This document shows positions 12,501 through 25,400 of a DNA stretch of 64,000 nucleotides, one piece after another (position 1 is the first letter of the stretch; every line of letters starts with the position of its first letter). The stretch is taken from contig NC_133933.1 of NCBI RefSeq assembly GCF_031877795.1, positions 7,624,632 to 7,688,631 on the forward strand. Reading direction: 5' to 3'. The notes below the pieces were generated by a model that had not been told where the DNA came from, ran no database searches, and saw only the letters and a program-made list of their open reading frames with translations. This DNA comes from Strix aluco. Taxonomy: Eukaryota > Chordata > Aves > Strigiformes > Strigidae. The position numbers and the translations under genes are program-made.

Positions 12501-15500
12501 TTTCCATCCAACAGCCACTGGCCTATGAAACCAAGCAGGGTGGGTTTTGGGAGAGTGTGGTGCCTCAGGCAGGGAATTTCAGTCAGGCAGTTCGGCTGCT
12601 GTTACCAGGAGGGGCACACAGATGCCTGGGCAGCCAAGGGATTTGTTCCCGTGCTTACCATACTGACTGCTTGACTGTGTCTAGACCCACAGCTTGGGGA
12701 CCAGCCAGGATAGAGGGGACACTGGGTGCAACACGGGGCAGGGCTGTGTTTGAGCCTGAGGAGCAGTGAAGCACCCTGATCCAAGCCCTGTTGTGAAAAG
12801 CAGAGGCAGCCCCACAGCACTCAGAGTGGGTTTTAGGAACCACTTGGGGAGCTGCCTGTGATTTTTTTTTTTTTTTTAACACCCACTCCTCCTGAACCAC
12901 ATTCAGTACCTTGGCATGTACCATGCAGTGCAGAGGTACATGTAGGAATCAGCAATAGCTTGGCCTTTCTGTACAGCCCTCTGATTTCTTGTTGTGAGTG
13001 TGCAGAAGGCATGACAGGGCTCCCTATCTCAGAGCACTGAGATTATGAATTTCTGCCATGATATAAATAACCAATAATTGTTTCCATTCCTGTAGCCTTT
13101 GTATTCTCTCACTCAGATAAGAGTTAGGTGGGCAAAAATTATTCACTGTCTTGGAAACCTGTATTCTTCAGAGATAAAAATGTCCTTTACTTATTATGGA
13201 TCCTAACAAAATACCGTTGAGTCAAGGAAAGAACTCCCCTTGACTTCCAGACAGCGTTCATTAACAGTTAAAACATCTGCTCCCCCCTCCTCATTTTTCA
13301 ATCGATACAACGGAAACAACATAATAATAATAAAAACCAGATTTAGCAGCTCTTTCTACCTGCAGTGTTACAACACAAGTTTCATGGAGGAGCCCCAACA
13401 CTACTGCTGGTTTTTGGCGCGTTTGGATGCAGGCGGAGTGGCACGTTCCCCAAAGTAGGGGAACGCTTTCCCTTGTGCTCAGAAGCTGACAGTGTCATGT
13501 GAGTAAAAAGGGGATGGCATTGGCTCCACAGAAGCGTCCCTCCGAGCTTTGCATGTTTAACTGCTGCCCAGTGCAAGCAACTAAAGTGGTTAAGATAGGC
13601 AGATCATCCCAGCTATTGAGACTGCAGCTCTGCATAGCCCTTCCCTGTGGACAGCTGAAGTTAGGAAGGGTGGATCCTGTCCTTTGCTGTCTGCAGAAGC
13701 ATTACAAAGCCGATGAACCTCAGTGAAAATCTGTGCCACCTCTGACTCTTTTTAAAAATATGTCGATAGAAGGGTATAGCATTGGCAGTGGGTTTTAGAA
13801 ATAGAAATAGTTTTCAAAGACAAAGCAGAGTGAAATTTTCATAACTAGTACAGATATGTTATTAAACCAGCTGAAGGCAAGACTGTTTTTCAGTTGAATC
13901 ACCCTCTCCCACCTTAGTTTTTCATGGATGTTCATGTAAAATGCTTGCATTTATATAATGTTTATGGAAAACTTGCTCTGTATGCTAATACATGACTTGC
14001 TCTACATGCTAATATATGGTTTACCTTTAAGGTAACTTGTTCATAGCTGAAAATATTCTTAATTGTTTTCTATCCCCTTGTTTTAAACATTGAAATAATA
14101 GTGAAGAGGTGAATGTTGGAGAAAAAAGCTGTGATTTGTGCCTATGACATGGGTCACTTCATAGAAACGACAACGGGTTTATCAATGATACATGAACAGC
14201 AAATAGGGCTAAATTGGAGAAGTCTGGTATTTGCCATTAATAATTCAACCAAATGCATTTCCACTAACTCACATGTGATTTTTTTTCTCCAGTCAGCAGC
14301 ACGGTATCTAAACCCTGAGCTGCTGGAACAAATCTGCTTGCAGTCTGCATCATGTGGGCCAGTGTGCTGGGGAGGCAGTGTCAGGGAGAGGACCTCCTGA
14401 TAAAATATTTTCAGCAGGAAGGTCCTAATACAGTTTTTCCCTCTGAGAGAGAAAAAGCACACCTGGTAGTGTCAATTTTTTGCACCCCAGCATCAGTCAA
14501 GACAATTTTTTAACAAAGCCATTTATTCTGCTTTGTGGCTTGTAGCTAGCCCACAGGTGACTAGATAATGAATGCTTAGCAACGGTATATTTTTTTTTCA
14601 CAGTTCCTTGAACAAGGGCATGAGGGAGAACGTGCTTGTTGAAAGAAATTTCTCCAGCAGCTGAATAAGAAATCTGTATCGCTCTCCTCTCTGTCCCCTT
14701 TGTAAAAGGAACTTGCATGAGATCCTCACCCTTTCATGATCCAGGCACTGCGTACATTTGAGGCCAGTCATTTTCTTTCATGGAGCTGCCTTTAAAAATA
14801 TTCTTCCAAGTACAGCAGGAAAAAGAATGTGTTGCTACTCACCTCTTTATTAATGTTACACTTACCTTTGCCAGAGGTGCTTAAAGGGAGAGAGAGAGAA
14901 AAAAGATGATTAAAACAAAACAATTCTGCTGCCTCCTGGGATGGTTCATCTGGCACTCCATATAGCCTTTATAATACAGCACTGCTAATTGCTTGAATCC
15001 TTAACATACTATAGGAGTAATGCCAGTTTTAATGCACAGAGTAGATTGATGTGAGCAGTAGGATGGATCCATATTGATTTGACATCTTAAACTTAAAAAA
15101 ACAGGTTTCACTAGTTTCTCTGCTGCTGTGCTATTTTTTTTTTAAATTAGATTGTATTGTACATATTTATCTTCTCTGTGGTTTAATTTCTGTGATGAAT
15201 TACGAGAAAGGAAAATGCAATCTGCCTTCCTGCAGGACTGCCTCAGAGCCACTGCCAGTTAAAGGGTCTCTGCTAAGAGCTGTAAAGCACTTCAGAGACA
15301 CCAAGTGTTCTTGAAATGCCACAAGTCAGCCCGAACCTGGACCTCCCTGTCAGAGCAGAGACATTTCCCACTTGAGCAGAAAGCAGTAGTTCCGTGAGCT
15401 GAGATGGAGCAGCTTGCCAGCTCTCCTGGGAGTTAGGCACTGGAGGATGCACGTGCCCTTAGGTCCAGACAGCTCTGGGCCTGCCCAGCCAGGCCACAGC

Positions 15501-16057
15501 TCTGCTGCTGAGGAGTGCAGTGACCGTTGTGGCTCCCTTCTGCTACCCCAGCTTGATATTGCACCCACCTCCTTCCACAGCACTGCTTTTGTGGGCAGGG
15601 ATACACTCCTTGCCCATGTTTGAATGGCCTTTGCTCTGTGGGGTTCAAAATAACGGGTGTCACACTGTCAAGTCACAAAAATAAAGGAATTAATATTGAT
15701 CGTATTTTTACACTGTTCTGTCAAGGGCCTGTTTCTACTGACTAATAGTTGGTAACAAGGCAGAACCTGTTTGACAGAGTTAAAAAAAGAAAGGTCTGAA
15801 TAACTTCACAACTAAATGAAGCGTAAGTATGCATTTTAACCTCAGAGCAAGCATCACTCATACTGCAGAGGGGCAGTTGATTATCTCCTGCTTCAGGAAG
15901 GAATGAGCTCATCCGAGTATCCAAGTACAGCACTCAGTGGTTTGCCTCTGAAGCGCTGGGAGCTGACTGAAGCAAAAACAAGACTACAGTGGTCCAGCTC
16001 AGTTCAGCATGTGTATTAGCTGAGGTTCACCTGGTGTCTCTGTCTTCCATTTTGCAG
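9520..16057 (+). other. PCSK2: PCSK2 intron
   Basis: 6.5 kb between the exons at 9443-9519 and 16058-16146. It is mostly AT-rich with no transposable element I can name. It holds a 24-bp imperfect tandem duplication at 13971-14018, a T run near 12861-12876, and two GC-richer patches (about 12540-12800 and 15340-15630) with overlapping chance open frames on both strands. Confidence 0.85.
13971..14018. repeat. 24-bp tandem duplication (2 copies)
   Basis: Two adjacent 24-bp units, ACTTGCTCTGTATGCTAATA+CATG and ACTTGCTCTACATGCTAATA+TATG, differing at three positions. Confidence 0.85.
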
Positions 16058-16146
16058 CCATGGGACAAGGTGTGCAGGAGAGGTGTCGGCTGCTGCCAAC
16101 AACAACATCTGCGGCGTGGGAGTTGCGTATAACTCCAAGGTGGCAG
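16058..16146 (+). CDS. PCSK2: PCSK2 exon 7: catalytic histidine
   Basis: 89 nt. The first base completes Ser207. Residues 208-236 follow, starting [20 protein letters not shown] and ending YNSKVA, with one base carried into the next Gly. The HGTRCAGE block is the catalytic-histidine signature of the kexin/furin family. His208 is encoded at 16059-16061. The acceptor is ...CCATTTTGCAG and the donor GGCAG|GTACGG. The peptide appears identical to mammalian PC2. Confidence 0.97.
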
Positions 16147-19100
16147 GTACGGTCGCAATTCAAGGTGTAAATGGTCCTTACGCCACTGTGCTGTAGGCAG
16201 AACTTGTCCTGCAGAGACAGGGAGCGCTGCCCAGGACAGGACTGCATGCTGGCACTGGGCCATGTGTTTATTATTTTTCACAGTAGCTGGGGAGAGGAAT
16301 TTCTCCATGGCTTTGCCTTTTCAACTGAGGGCTTTATATAGCCTCTTTAATAACATTGCAGAGGAACAGCTCTGCTCCTTCTTATGCCAACTCCTGTTTG
16401 TAGACTGATTTTTCAGTGCTTCTTCCCTGCGTAGCTGCAGAATCATTTGTGACAAATCTCATTTTGCAGGAGGTAAAATATAAATTCCTGTTGCACTTAG
16501 AAACTGTTTGAAAAGGCAAATCCGTTGCTGCTCTTACTCTTTAGGCTCTCACCGGGCAGGGCCTGCAGTGCTGTAAATCTCTGCGGTCACTGTTTTCCTC
16601 TATTTTAACAAGCGATGCAGAGTGGCAGGAGCAGATGCACAGAATGAAATGGGGGGTGCCTAGCACCCAGCATTCACACCTCGGGTGTGTTGGGTATTTT
16701 TACTTCTAACTAACTCTCGTCTGTGCTGGTAGACTGAATACAGTGCTTGGAGTGAGTTAGGCTCTTGGACAGCATGTGTTGGTTTAACACATGTTGGATT
16801 AACACAGTTGGATTACTCTGAAGAAATCCAGTTTTCCCACTCTTAAGACTTCCATGATGAGAACCGCGGCACGGCAAGCAGAGATAGGTGCTTACGAATT
16901 TCACTTTCATTCCCTGATCCACACCAAAACACCAGTGTGGATGTGCCCATTGCTTCCTGGGAATGGTTCACCGTGTGTGTGCATGGGCATTCTGCTCTGC
17001 TTGGCCTGTTCCTCTTTCACAGAATCACAGAATCATCTAGGTTGGAAAAGACCTTGAAGATCACCTAATCCAACCATTAATCCAACATTGACAGTTCTCA
17101 GCTACACCATATCCTTAAGCGCTATGTCAACCCGACTCCTAAACCCCTCCAGGGATGGGGACTCCACCACTGCCCTGGGCAGCCCATTCCAACAGCCCCT
17201 TCTGGAAAGAAATGCTTCCTAATATCCAATCTAAACCTTCCCTGGCGCAGCTTGAGGCCGTTCCCTCTTGTCCTATCGCTTGTTCCTTGGTTCAAGAGAC
17301 TCATCCCCAGCTCTCTGCAACCTCCTTTCAGGTAGTTGTAGAGGGTGATGAGGTCTCCCCTCAGCTTCCTCTTCTCCAGACTAAACAACCCCAGTTCCCT
17401 CAGCTGCTCCTCATAAGACCTGTCCTCTTTTTCTGTTTCACCACGGTGTCAGAAGAATCTGTCACCTACATGACTGAGAGCTGAATGTCTTCTCTAGAAG
17501 GGCACCAAGCAATGTTTGCTAAGCTGTTACCCCAAGAAATATCACTGTGAGTTAGTAACTGACCAGGCAGATCTAGTGCTTATCCCCTTCAGTAGTGGTA
17601 ACGTCCCCTTCAGGAATGGGACATTGCACAAAATTTGCATTCTGGCAATAGCTACTCTTAGAGGACAGTGCATTAAGGCGTGAGATTTTGGCTACACCTC
17701 ATCTGTATTATTAGTGTAACTCTACAACTCCAAGCTGTTTGCTTAAAAATCAAGAGGTGAAGGCCTTTACTGATGACCAACACCCTACAAATAATCTTCG
17801 ATATTTGTCCACTTCGTAGCAAAATCCCCACAGATTTTTGGAAGTGCCAGACTTTCCTGTCTGAGGACAGCGTGCACCTGTAGCTCCACCACCTGGTCAG
17901 TGGGAACGTGGGAGCTCATTAGAGCTGAGTCTGCTGCTGGCAGGATTCAGGGTTCCTGTGTGCAGGTGGAATTGAAAGTTGGTAGCCAAGGGGCATCGTG
18001 TGTTTTAGTTCTTGTACCTCTTTTTTGCCCTAAGTCAAACCAGATGGCTTTGCTCCTTCTGTTGTTCCCCCTCTCCCTGGGGTCAATAACTAATTCTGCG
18101 GTTTCAGTGCAGATCTGCATTTTACAAGCATGTGACGGGATTTCTCACTCATTGAGTTCGACTTCATAATTTCTAGCTTGAATTAGCAGATCAGGAATAT
18201 ATCCAGCTTTGGCCTGGTTTCTATTTGAAGTTTATACCACTTTCTCCAGCCTCACATTTGGCACATGGATTTTGTGTGGAATATAGTAAAAGCACTGGCT
18301 TCTAAATCAGGGTCCTCGCTGCCATTCATTCTGTTTGGCTCTGTGGTATTGATTTCTGTCCCATCTGTGTCCTGAAACTGTTGGGAAAAACTGAGCTTCA
18401 ACTCAAGGCTACAAATGAGAGTTGGAATGTATCACTGGTTACTCAGGCCTGTCAGTGAAACTGTCCTATGTGTGGGGCGTGATGGATGTGAGGGCTTGCG
18501 CTGCTATCTTTGTCACACTCTCTGGCTTGCTTAGGGCCAACTCTTGGAGGTTCTATGAAGTTGGCATGTCCTAGGATTGTATCGTTTAAACTCTTAAATT
18601 GATTTGTGCTGCAGTATGGGTTAAAGGGTGCAGCTTTTAGTTTGCTTTTTTCTCCAAATACTGGCCATATTTTGCTATTGCGTCTGCATGTTGACACAAT
18701 GATATCTTTCCAGGAAATTGTTGCATAGTGTGTTTTCCCCTCTGATTAGATTCTGGAGGAGAACCAAAATAAACAGAAAAATTACTTGAAAAACTAATGA
18801 AGTGTCAGCGCATCACTGACTATAAATTAGAGATGGAGGGGGCCTTAATCCTCTTCCCTAGTTGTAACAAAATACTATTTTAAATACAATTAATATTATT
18901 TAAATGATACAAAATGCTGAGATTGCTGAATACTACTGTTTTAAAAGTGTTTTCAAATAGTAGATGAAAAATACTGTGTAATTAGAAAGCTAACAATAAA
19001 ATGCTTTTTCTTTCTGGGCCACACTGCATTGCTATGGCTGGGCGTTTAAGTGCTGGCATCCTGCTGGGTAAGCACACCCTGGTGAAAAGTGAATGGTGAG

Positions 19101-19231
19101 TGCAGAATCACGGAGTGGGTGAAGCTGCCAGTGAATTAAAATACCTGTAACTGGGGGACTTCTCCAGGTGCTGAGATTTCACCTTGTGCTGCGTAATGCA
19201 TAATTTGTGTTTATATTGATTAAATCTACAG
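16147..19231 (+). other. PCSK2: PCSK2 intron with antisense CR1
   Basis: 3.1 kb. Its one identifiable element is the CR1 fragment at 17018-17423 in reverse orientation. Nothing else is recognised. Confidence 0.85.
17018..17423 (-). mobile_element. CR1 LINE fragment, reverse orientation
   Basis: Starts with CACAGAATCACAGAATCATC, the reverse complement of the CR1 3' octamer-repeat end. The antisense CR1 3' region follows: GGTTGGAAAAGACCTTGAAG, CCTCCAGGGATGGGGACTCC, TTCCTAATATCCAATCTAAA, GTGATGAGGTCTCCCCTCAG, and TCTTCTCCAGACTAAACAAC. It is about 0.4 kb, 5'-truncated as usual for CR1, and lies in a PCSK2 intron antisense to the gene. Chance open frames on both strands arise from the element. 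Confidence 0.93.
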
Positions 19232-19407
19232 GTATTCGAATGCTCGACCAGCCATTTATGACAGACATTATCGAGGCTTCCTCTATCAGTCATATGCCTC
19301 AAGTCATAGATATATATAGTGCCAGCTGGGGACCAACTGATAATGGAAAGACTGTGGATGGACCTAGAGAGCTAACACTGCAAGCGATGGCAGATGGTGT
19401 GAACAAG
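19232..19407 (+). CDS. PCSK2: PCSK2 exon 8: catalytic domain core
   Basis: 176 nt encoding Gly237 (split codon) through Lys295 and ending on a codon boundary. It starts IRMLDQPFMTDIIEASSISH and contains IDIYSASWGPTDNGKTVDGP, the highly conserved strand and calcium-site region of the kexin family. One conservative change from human is visible (Val for Leu in MPQ-V-IDIY). The donor is AACAAG|GTAACA. A PC2-specific loop around residues 242-248, reported to matter for 7B2 interaction, lies near the start of this exon. Confidence 0.97.
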
Positions 19408-22400
19408 GTAACAAGTCTTATTAAATAATCTGGATACTGGGGCAGAATGATATGTACACACACTGAAACCAATGACTTGGGAATACGTGTTCCTCCCATA
19501 GATGTGGCGGAACACAATGCAGTTGTGTAAACTGTCCCAACTTTCAGCATGTTCCAAGGTTCATTGATATTCTCTCTGCAATAGTGTGGCATTGCTTTTA
19601 TTGTATAGTCTTGGGGTACTGTGCTGTCTTGCACGGAACTGTGTTTATCTGTGGTCAGCTTACATATAGTTTTCATATGCCATCACAGTCAAAATGGAAG
19701 CGCCTGATCCTGTAAATATTCCCCAGGTTGAAACATGCCAGCTGTACTACTGACATTGCATTGTCTGTTTTGGTGTGCTACCAATTTAATCATCATTTAG
19801 GATTTGTAGCATCTTTCAGGTCACTCATATATGGTTATTATCATAGCTGTGATTGAACCACAACTGTTCAGATGTCCATGGAGTAATACTATTCACCAGT
19901 AGCAGGACCCTCCCTGTTTATTCCCACCTTTCCACCTCCTCCTAGGAACAGTCTGTGGTCTTTGTTAAAGACGCTGAATACCATCCTGAAATCTGCTAAA
20001 CCTGTACTCTGTTAGAAAGGTTGGGTAAAATGTGTGCCACAACTCAAAAAGAAAACAAATCAGTCCAAAACAAACAAACCAACCAACCTTTCATGGCTCT
20101 GTCTCCATCTCTTTGGTGTCATGGATCCAGGACAACCACAGCTGCTCCTGGTGCCATAGGGAACGAGCCTCCTCCCCTTGGTTGATCGTAGATGGGTTTC
20201 CATAGTTAAAAGATCTTAAATTCCCCAGAACGTGAGGGGTGATTTTTGTGTGGGAGCTCCACAATTACTCATTTTTCCATCCAAATTATTTCTTCATCTT
20301 ACTCGTGCCAGTTTCTCCCACTCTTCATCACCACCTCCCTGTGAACAGCACATTCAGTTTACCATGTTTTGTGACGTGATAATTTATTCTACTGCTGCGG
20401 TAGGTAGTGAAGCATCTAAAGCTTTCTCAAATCCTGAGCCTCAAATGTTTTGCCTATAACAGATGAATTACAGTCATCTTCATGCTCTCGCCCATAAAAT
20501 TGGCAATGTACTGCAATAACACGGCAAGACTTGTCACAAATTTCTCCTGAGTCTGCTCAGTTTTGTACTATAAACTTTACAAACCTCTGACGAGCTCAAA
20601 GTCCCTCTGAAGTCATGTTACATAAGCTGTGTTTCTTCTCATGGCTTTCTTTCATTTATCTGGTGTTTCCATAAAGATCCCCTTAAATACTCCTGTCTTG
20701 GGGAGAATCTTTCTTGGGTGTGTGACACAGTTGATATATTTTTAGCAACAGCGTGACGTCTTGTAGTTAGTGGATACTTGATCTTCCTTCCACTAATGTT
20801 GGTTGGAGCACACATAGATAGAAAAATTCCCATATAATTTTTGTGTTATTCTCCTCCCATGTGGAACTCGTCTAAAAGTAACAGAAAAGACACTAATAAC
20901 TCTGGCAGGGGAATGCTAAACTAAACAGAGGTATTTTACCCCTCAAGAGAAGCAGATTTTAAATTGTAGTAACATTTTTTTGTAGTTTGGTGTTTAAAAG
21001 ATCTTTCAATTAACCTTCTGTCGTAACGTCATATGCTTTAGTTCGTGGAGTTACTGCTGGAATTAACCTTTTCTTTGAATGTTAAGTATAGGAGAAAAGA
21101 TTTTTCTCTTCTGTTTTATTGTCTGGTCATAGTTCCATACTTGGGAGTGTTGGGCATATTACTCTTTTAATGCCTTCCCCTCAGAAGTGTTTGTAATTCT
21201 CTTTACGAAATAACTTGCAATATTAAGATCAGAAGGAGTCCTGAGATCTCTCAGGTTGAATGCTTGTGAAGGAGAGAGAACGGTGACAGTGAGCTGCGCT
21301 CTGGGAAGGGTTGCTCTCGGACCTTGTCAGAAAACAGAAAATTAACAGGAGAACCTGCATTAGGAAACCAGTTCTGTCAAATAGCCAGTGCACAATTAGA
21401 GATCAGAAGGAATGATACTGGATTCTACCTAAGAAAGATATTGTTGTCCAGGGACAATTACACTTAATTTTATAGTGGCAGTATCCCAGCTATCTCCTGG
21501 CAATATGTGTGCAAAAGAAGAGACAGCTCCACCCTAGATAGCCTGCTTTGCGTTGGGATCATAGTTTTATCTGTCCTTATTTTGCTCATTACATTTCCTG
21601 TCATAGAAAGTTTTTTTTTTGGATATAGTTCGTTCTGATCTGTCTTTGTGGAGAGCCAGATTTTCTAAAGATATTTTAGGGTGTCAGTGGATGCTGGGTA
21701 CTCTCCATTGTGCTTTGAAAAACCCACTGCAGACTTACCTGCATGTAAAGGAACATTAACAAGCCTTTGACGTAATACCCGTTTACCTAGTTTAGGTCTA
21801 TAATATAGCTATCAAATTCTCTATTGACTGTACAAATGTAAATCTAATTTATTACCATTTTTCAGAATAAAACCCCCTCTTACTACCGAGAGACAAATAA
21901 ATGTAGGAATTTCTTAGTCTAGAGCTGATTCTCACCAGAATGATGGTTCACAAATTAGTGATGAAGCTGAAGTATTGGCAGGGAGGAAGCAACATGCTGC
22001 GAATAAAAATGTGTTGTTAAACTAAAAGCAATACTTTCAAATGTCCTAGAAGGAAATGTAAGATCTCTTGCACAGAGCAAGATTAATATCCTTACTTCTA
22101 ATGCAATAAACTAAAAATAAATAAGTGGGAGTGATACAAAATTCTTACGGGGAATATGCAGTTAACTGAGTTGACAAACACAGGTAATATTTACCTTGTT
22201 GCCACCACACTTCAGAACCTGGCTCAAGGAGAAACTCACTGACAAGAGTTTCATCCTTCCCTCAAACTCTCTTCCACTGTCATGTCCTTTTGAAGTCCTC
22301 CTTCCATTGCTGCTGGGGTGCTGGGGGTAACTAGTCACTTGATAATGATAAGGTGATGAAAACTGCAGAAACTGTGAGACTTCTTGTTTACATGTCTGGT

Positions 22401-25400
22401 TTTATGGCTTGAAGTCACACAGCCATAACCAGGTGGGCTAAGGCTAATACATCTTCTTACTTTTCTTCCATTTCCCATTCTTGGCATTTGTTAAGCTAAT
22501 TCTTGCCTTCTGTCTTAATCATACCTTCCCTCCGGTGTGCTGTTCACTTGTAAGGTAAATAGGATGCAGCACTAAAATAGCGTAATTAAGGACAGCAGAA
22601 TCTGTCCATCACACTGGCAACTCCTTTACAGGCTCTTTTACTAACTGCATTTCTAAGGCTGAACACAAAGCGGGTGGCACATGTGTGAGCTTGGTGTCAG
22701 CACAATGCATGCAAACAGAAGGTATTGGGAAAGGGACTCAAGCTGGTTTTTTTTACTAAGACACAATCCCATTCATTTCTTAGTGCCATCTACCCTTCAC
22801 TGTGTTATCTCGTGACTTTTGTTCAGGGGCAGTAGTCAGCAGCGTGGCTGGGTCACTGAATAGTGGTAGTTGCACTGCAAAGATAAACGAGCTCAGAGCT
22901 GTATTAGCAAGTGCTTGAGAATAGGGATTGAAAGAGTTTCATACACGCAAACATCCGCAAGAGTTTGGCAGTTACTGGCACTGGTTTGACACAGGCAAAC
23001 AGTCTTACCTAATGCAAATTCCAACTGCTAGAAAAGACATATTTGGGCTGTAATTGGAAAGGACTTAATACAACTTCTAGTTTTTAAAGACTAGGTTGAA
23101 ACGTGCGAGTATCCGGCACCTGCCTAATGAGGGGGTCTTGCAGTCGCCCTTTGCTGTGAGGCATCTGATGCTGGCTGCCAGCTGTAACAGGAGACTGTGC
23201 TAGACGGCGCCCGAGTCAGGTACCCATTGGGGTAGTCCGCAACAGGCTAAGGGCCAGATCCTGTTCTGCCTGGTGAGAGATCCAGAGAACACCCTCTGTC
23301 ACGTGCTCTCTCTTTAAACACACTTGTCATGAGCAAAAAGTGGATATCCTTAATGAGATTTTATTATCTGGCCTCTAGACTCTGTCTGAGCCACCAAGTC
23401 TATGATCAGCAACACGTTGTGACATCTAGGGAGAAAAGGTATAGTAAATCACCAACTTGACATTGTTCTGGGCTGTCCTGAGATAGCTTAGCCCTGCATC
23501 AAGACCAGGCTGCTCATATGCTCAGATTCATTGCTTCTGATCACTCTGTGTCACATATTTGCAGATATATTTTTCTGATGAGCTATGGAGGGATTTTACC
23601 ACAGGTGCAGAAATACAAACTAAAATTCAGAGTAGAGCAAGAAACCAGGATGATGGACTTAGGAACAAGCAGCCTGGCAGTGTTGAGCCCAGCTAGCTAC
23701 CTCATCTGATTGAGAGGTACTTTAATTTGAGAGAAAGGGGAAGTGAGCCAGTAGTAGCATTTTTTTATATAGTATGGCTGGAGAAAGCAATGCTGTGTGA
23801 TTTACATATCCCTTGTCTGACCTGTGCTTACCCACTTTGGGGGCTAGACAGCTTGGAAGGGGAGGTAGGGATGGGATTCCTGTGACAGCACAACTCTCTG
23901 TTTTCTGGTACCTTGCATCCAGAATTGTATCAGCAGTCATCTTAAACAGCAAACTAGCTCAAGAACTAATTCCACCCATGTTTTAAGGTACGTCCTGGTT
24001 TTAATGCAATATCCAGTAAACATTTCTTGTTTTCATGAGTCCAGTTCTTTCCAGCTTCAGCCATTGGAATTTAAGGCAGTAAAAAGAAGTAATCAAGCTA
24101 AGCTGGTCTCTATCTATTGCATTTTTATGATGTAGGCTTTTATATTAGGAGGTTGTGAGGAGTTGCTCATGGACTGAATTAATTTCTTGAGACTTCACCG
24201 TCTCAGCCAGAATATATAAGACATGATCCATTTGTGTTTGTGCTGGTGAAAACATTATTGCTTCCATAATATGGTTCTACCTAAGAAAATGCTGCACAAG
24301 TACAAATTGCCAGGGGAGCAGTATTAAGAATTTATAGTCTCATCATAGCTCTGTAATTGGGCTCACCAATGAAAGAAGAAAGGACGGTGTTAAAAATGAA
24401 AGGAAATATTTCTCATTTGCCTCTCTCCAAGGCCACAGATATTATGTTATTGTTCTTTGAAATATGCTGAAGATAGCATGTTAATAAAGTATATGCAGTT
24501 AGATACCTCTGACATCGTTTTATTTGCTCAACAGCCAAGTGAAGATAGCGAAATTAGTTTATGATCTGGCAACCATCTGATTACTCCATTTCTGAGGAAG
24601 CCTTACAAGCTTCTTTATAACTTAGGGGTATTGCTATTGTGTCTGGAATCTGCATTATAATTCCATGCCTTGTCTTATTTATGTAAGCTAAAATCAAACC
24701 TTATTAAAACCCCACACGAGTATGTTTTATCTGATTGGAATTCTGAAGTCGCCTGACAAGGAATATTTTCAGGCTTTTGCAAAACAGCACGACCAGCTTT
24801 TTTGACCTGGTAGTGGGATACACAACCTTTCACTGAGTACATGACCCAGGTTTGGAGATCAGTCTGTGACCGTCTGCTTTCCTGCCACAGACCGGGGAAG
24901 GGACATGTGCCTCTGAGGACAGGACGGGGACAAAACCCAAGTGCTCCTGATTTCTGTTGTGATACTGGCCTCCTCAGGGATGTCTTGGTCAACTCAGGAC
25001 CTTGGCTGTCATAGGTTTGTCCTTTGCATGGGCCTGTGACAGGGTTAAATATTGCCCTTCACAAAGACACAAATGACTGACTTATAAAGGGCAGAAAACT
25101 GCTGTATCAATAGGTTGGGCCAACATGGCAATATTTGTAAGCTCCACATGTAAATATTTTATTAACATGTAAATTACTGCTTTCTAAGGAGACAAGACAA
25201 TAATGTAGCCTCAAAATGTAGATTTTGCTGTCTCACTCTGACCCCAGAAGTGTATTTGCCTAATCTCTGTGCCGCAGCTCAGTAGCCATGTGCTTTTGCT
25301 TCTCAGCAAGGCTGGTGCTACAAGCCAAGAACCTTTGCAGAGTGTTACAGGAGCCACAGGTGAAGCTGTGAGGCCAGGGTTCATCACACCAGTTGGGAGC

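Noticed and set aside
17122..17484. Open frames of 88-109 codons around the CR1 copy
   Set aside because: They lie in the non-coding 3' region of a reverse-oriented CR1 and do not match its reverse transcriptase.
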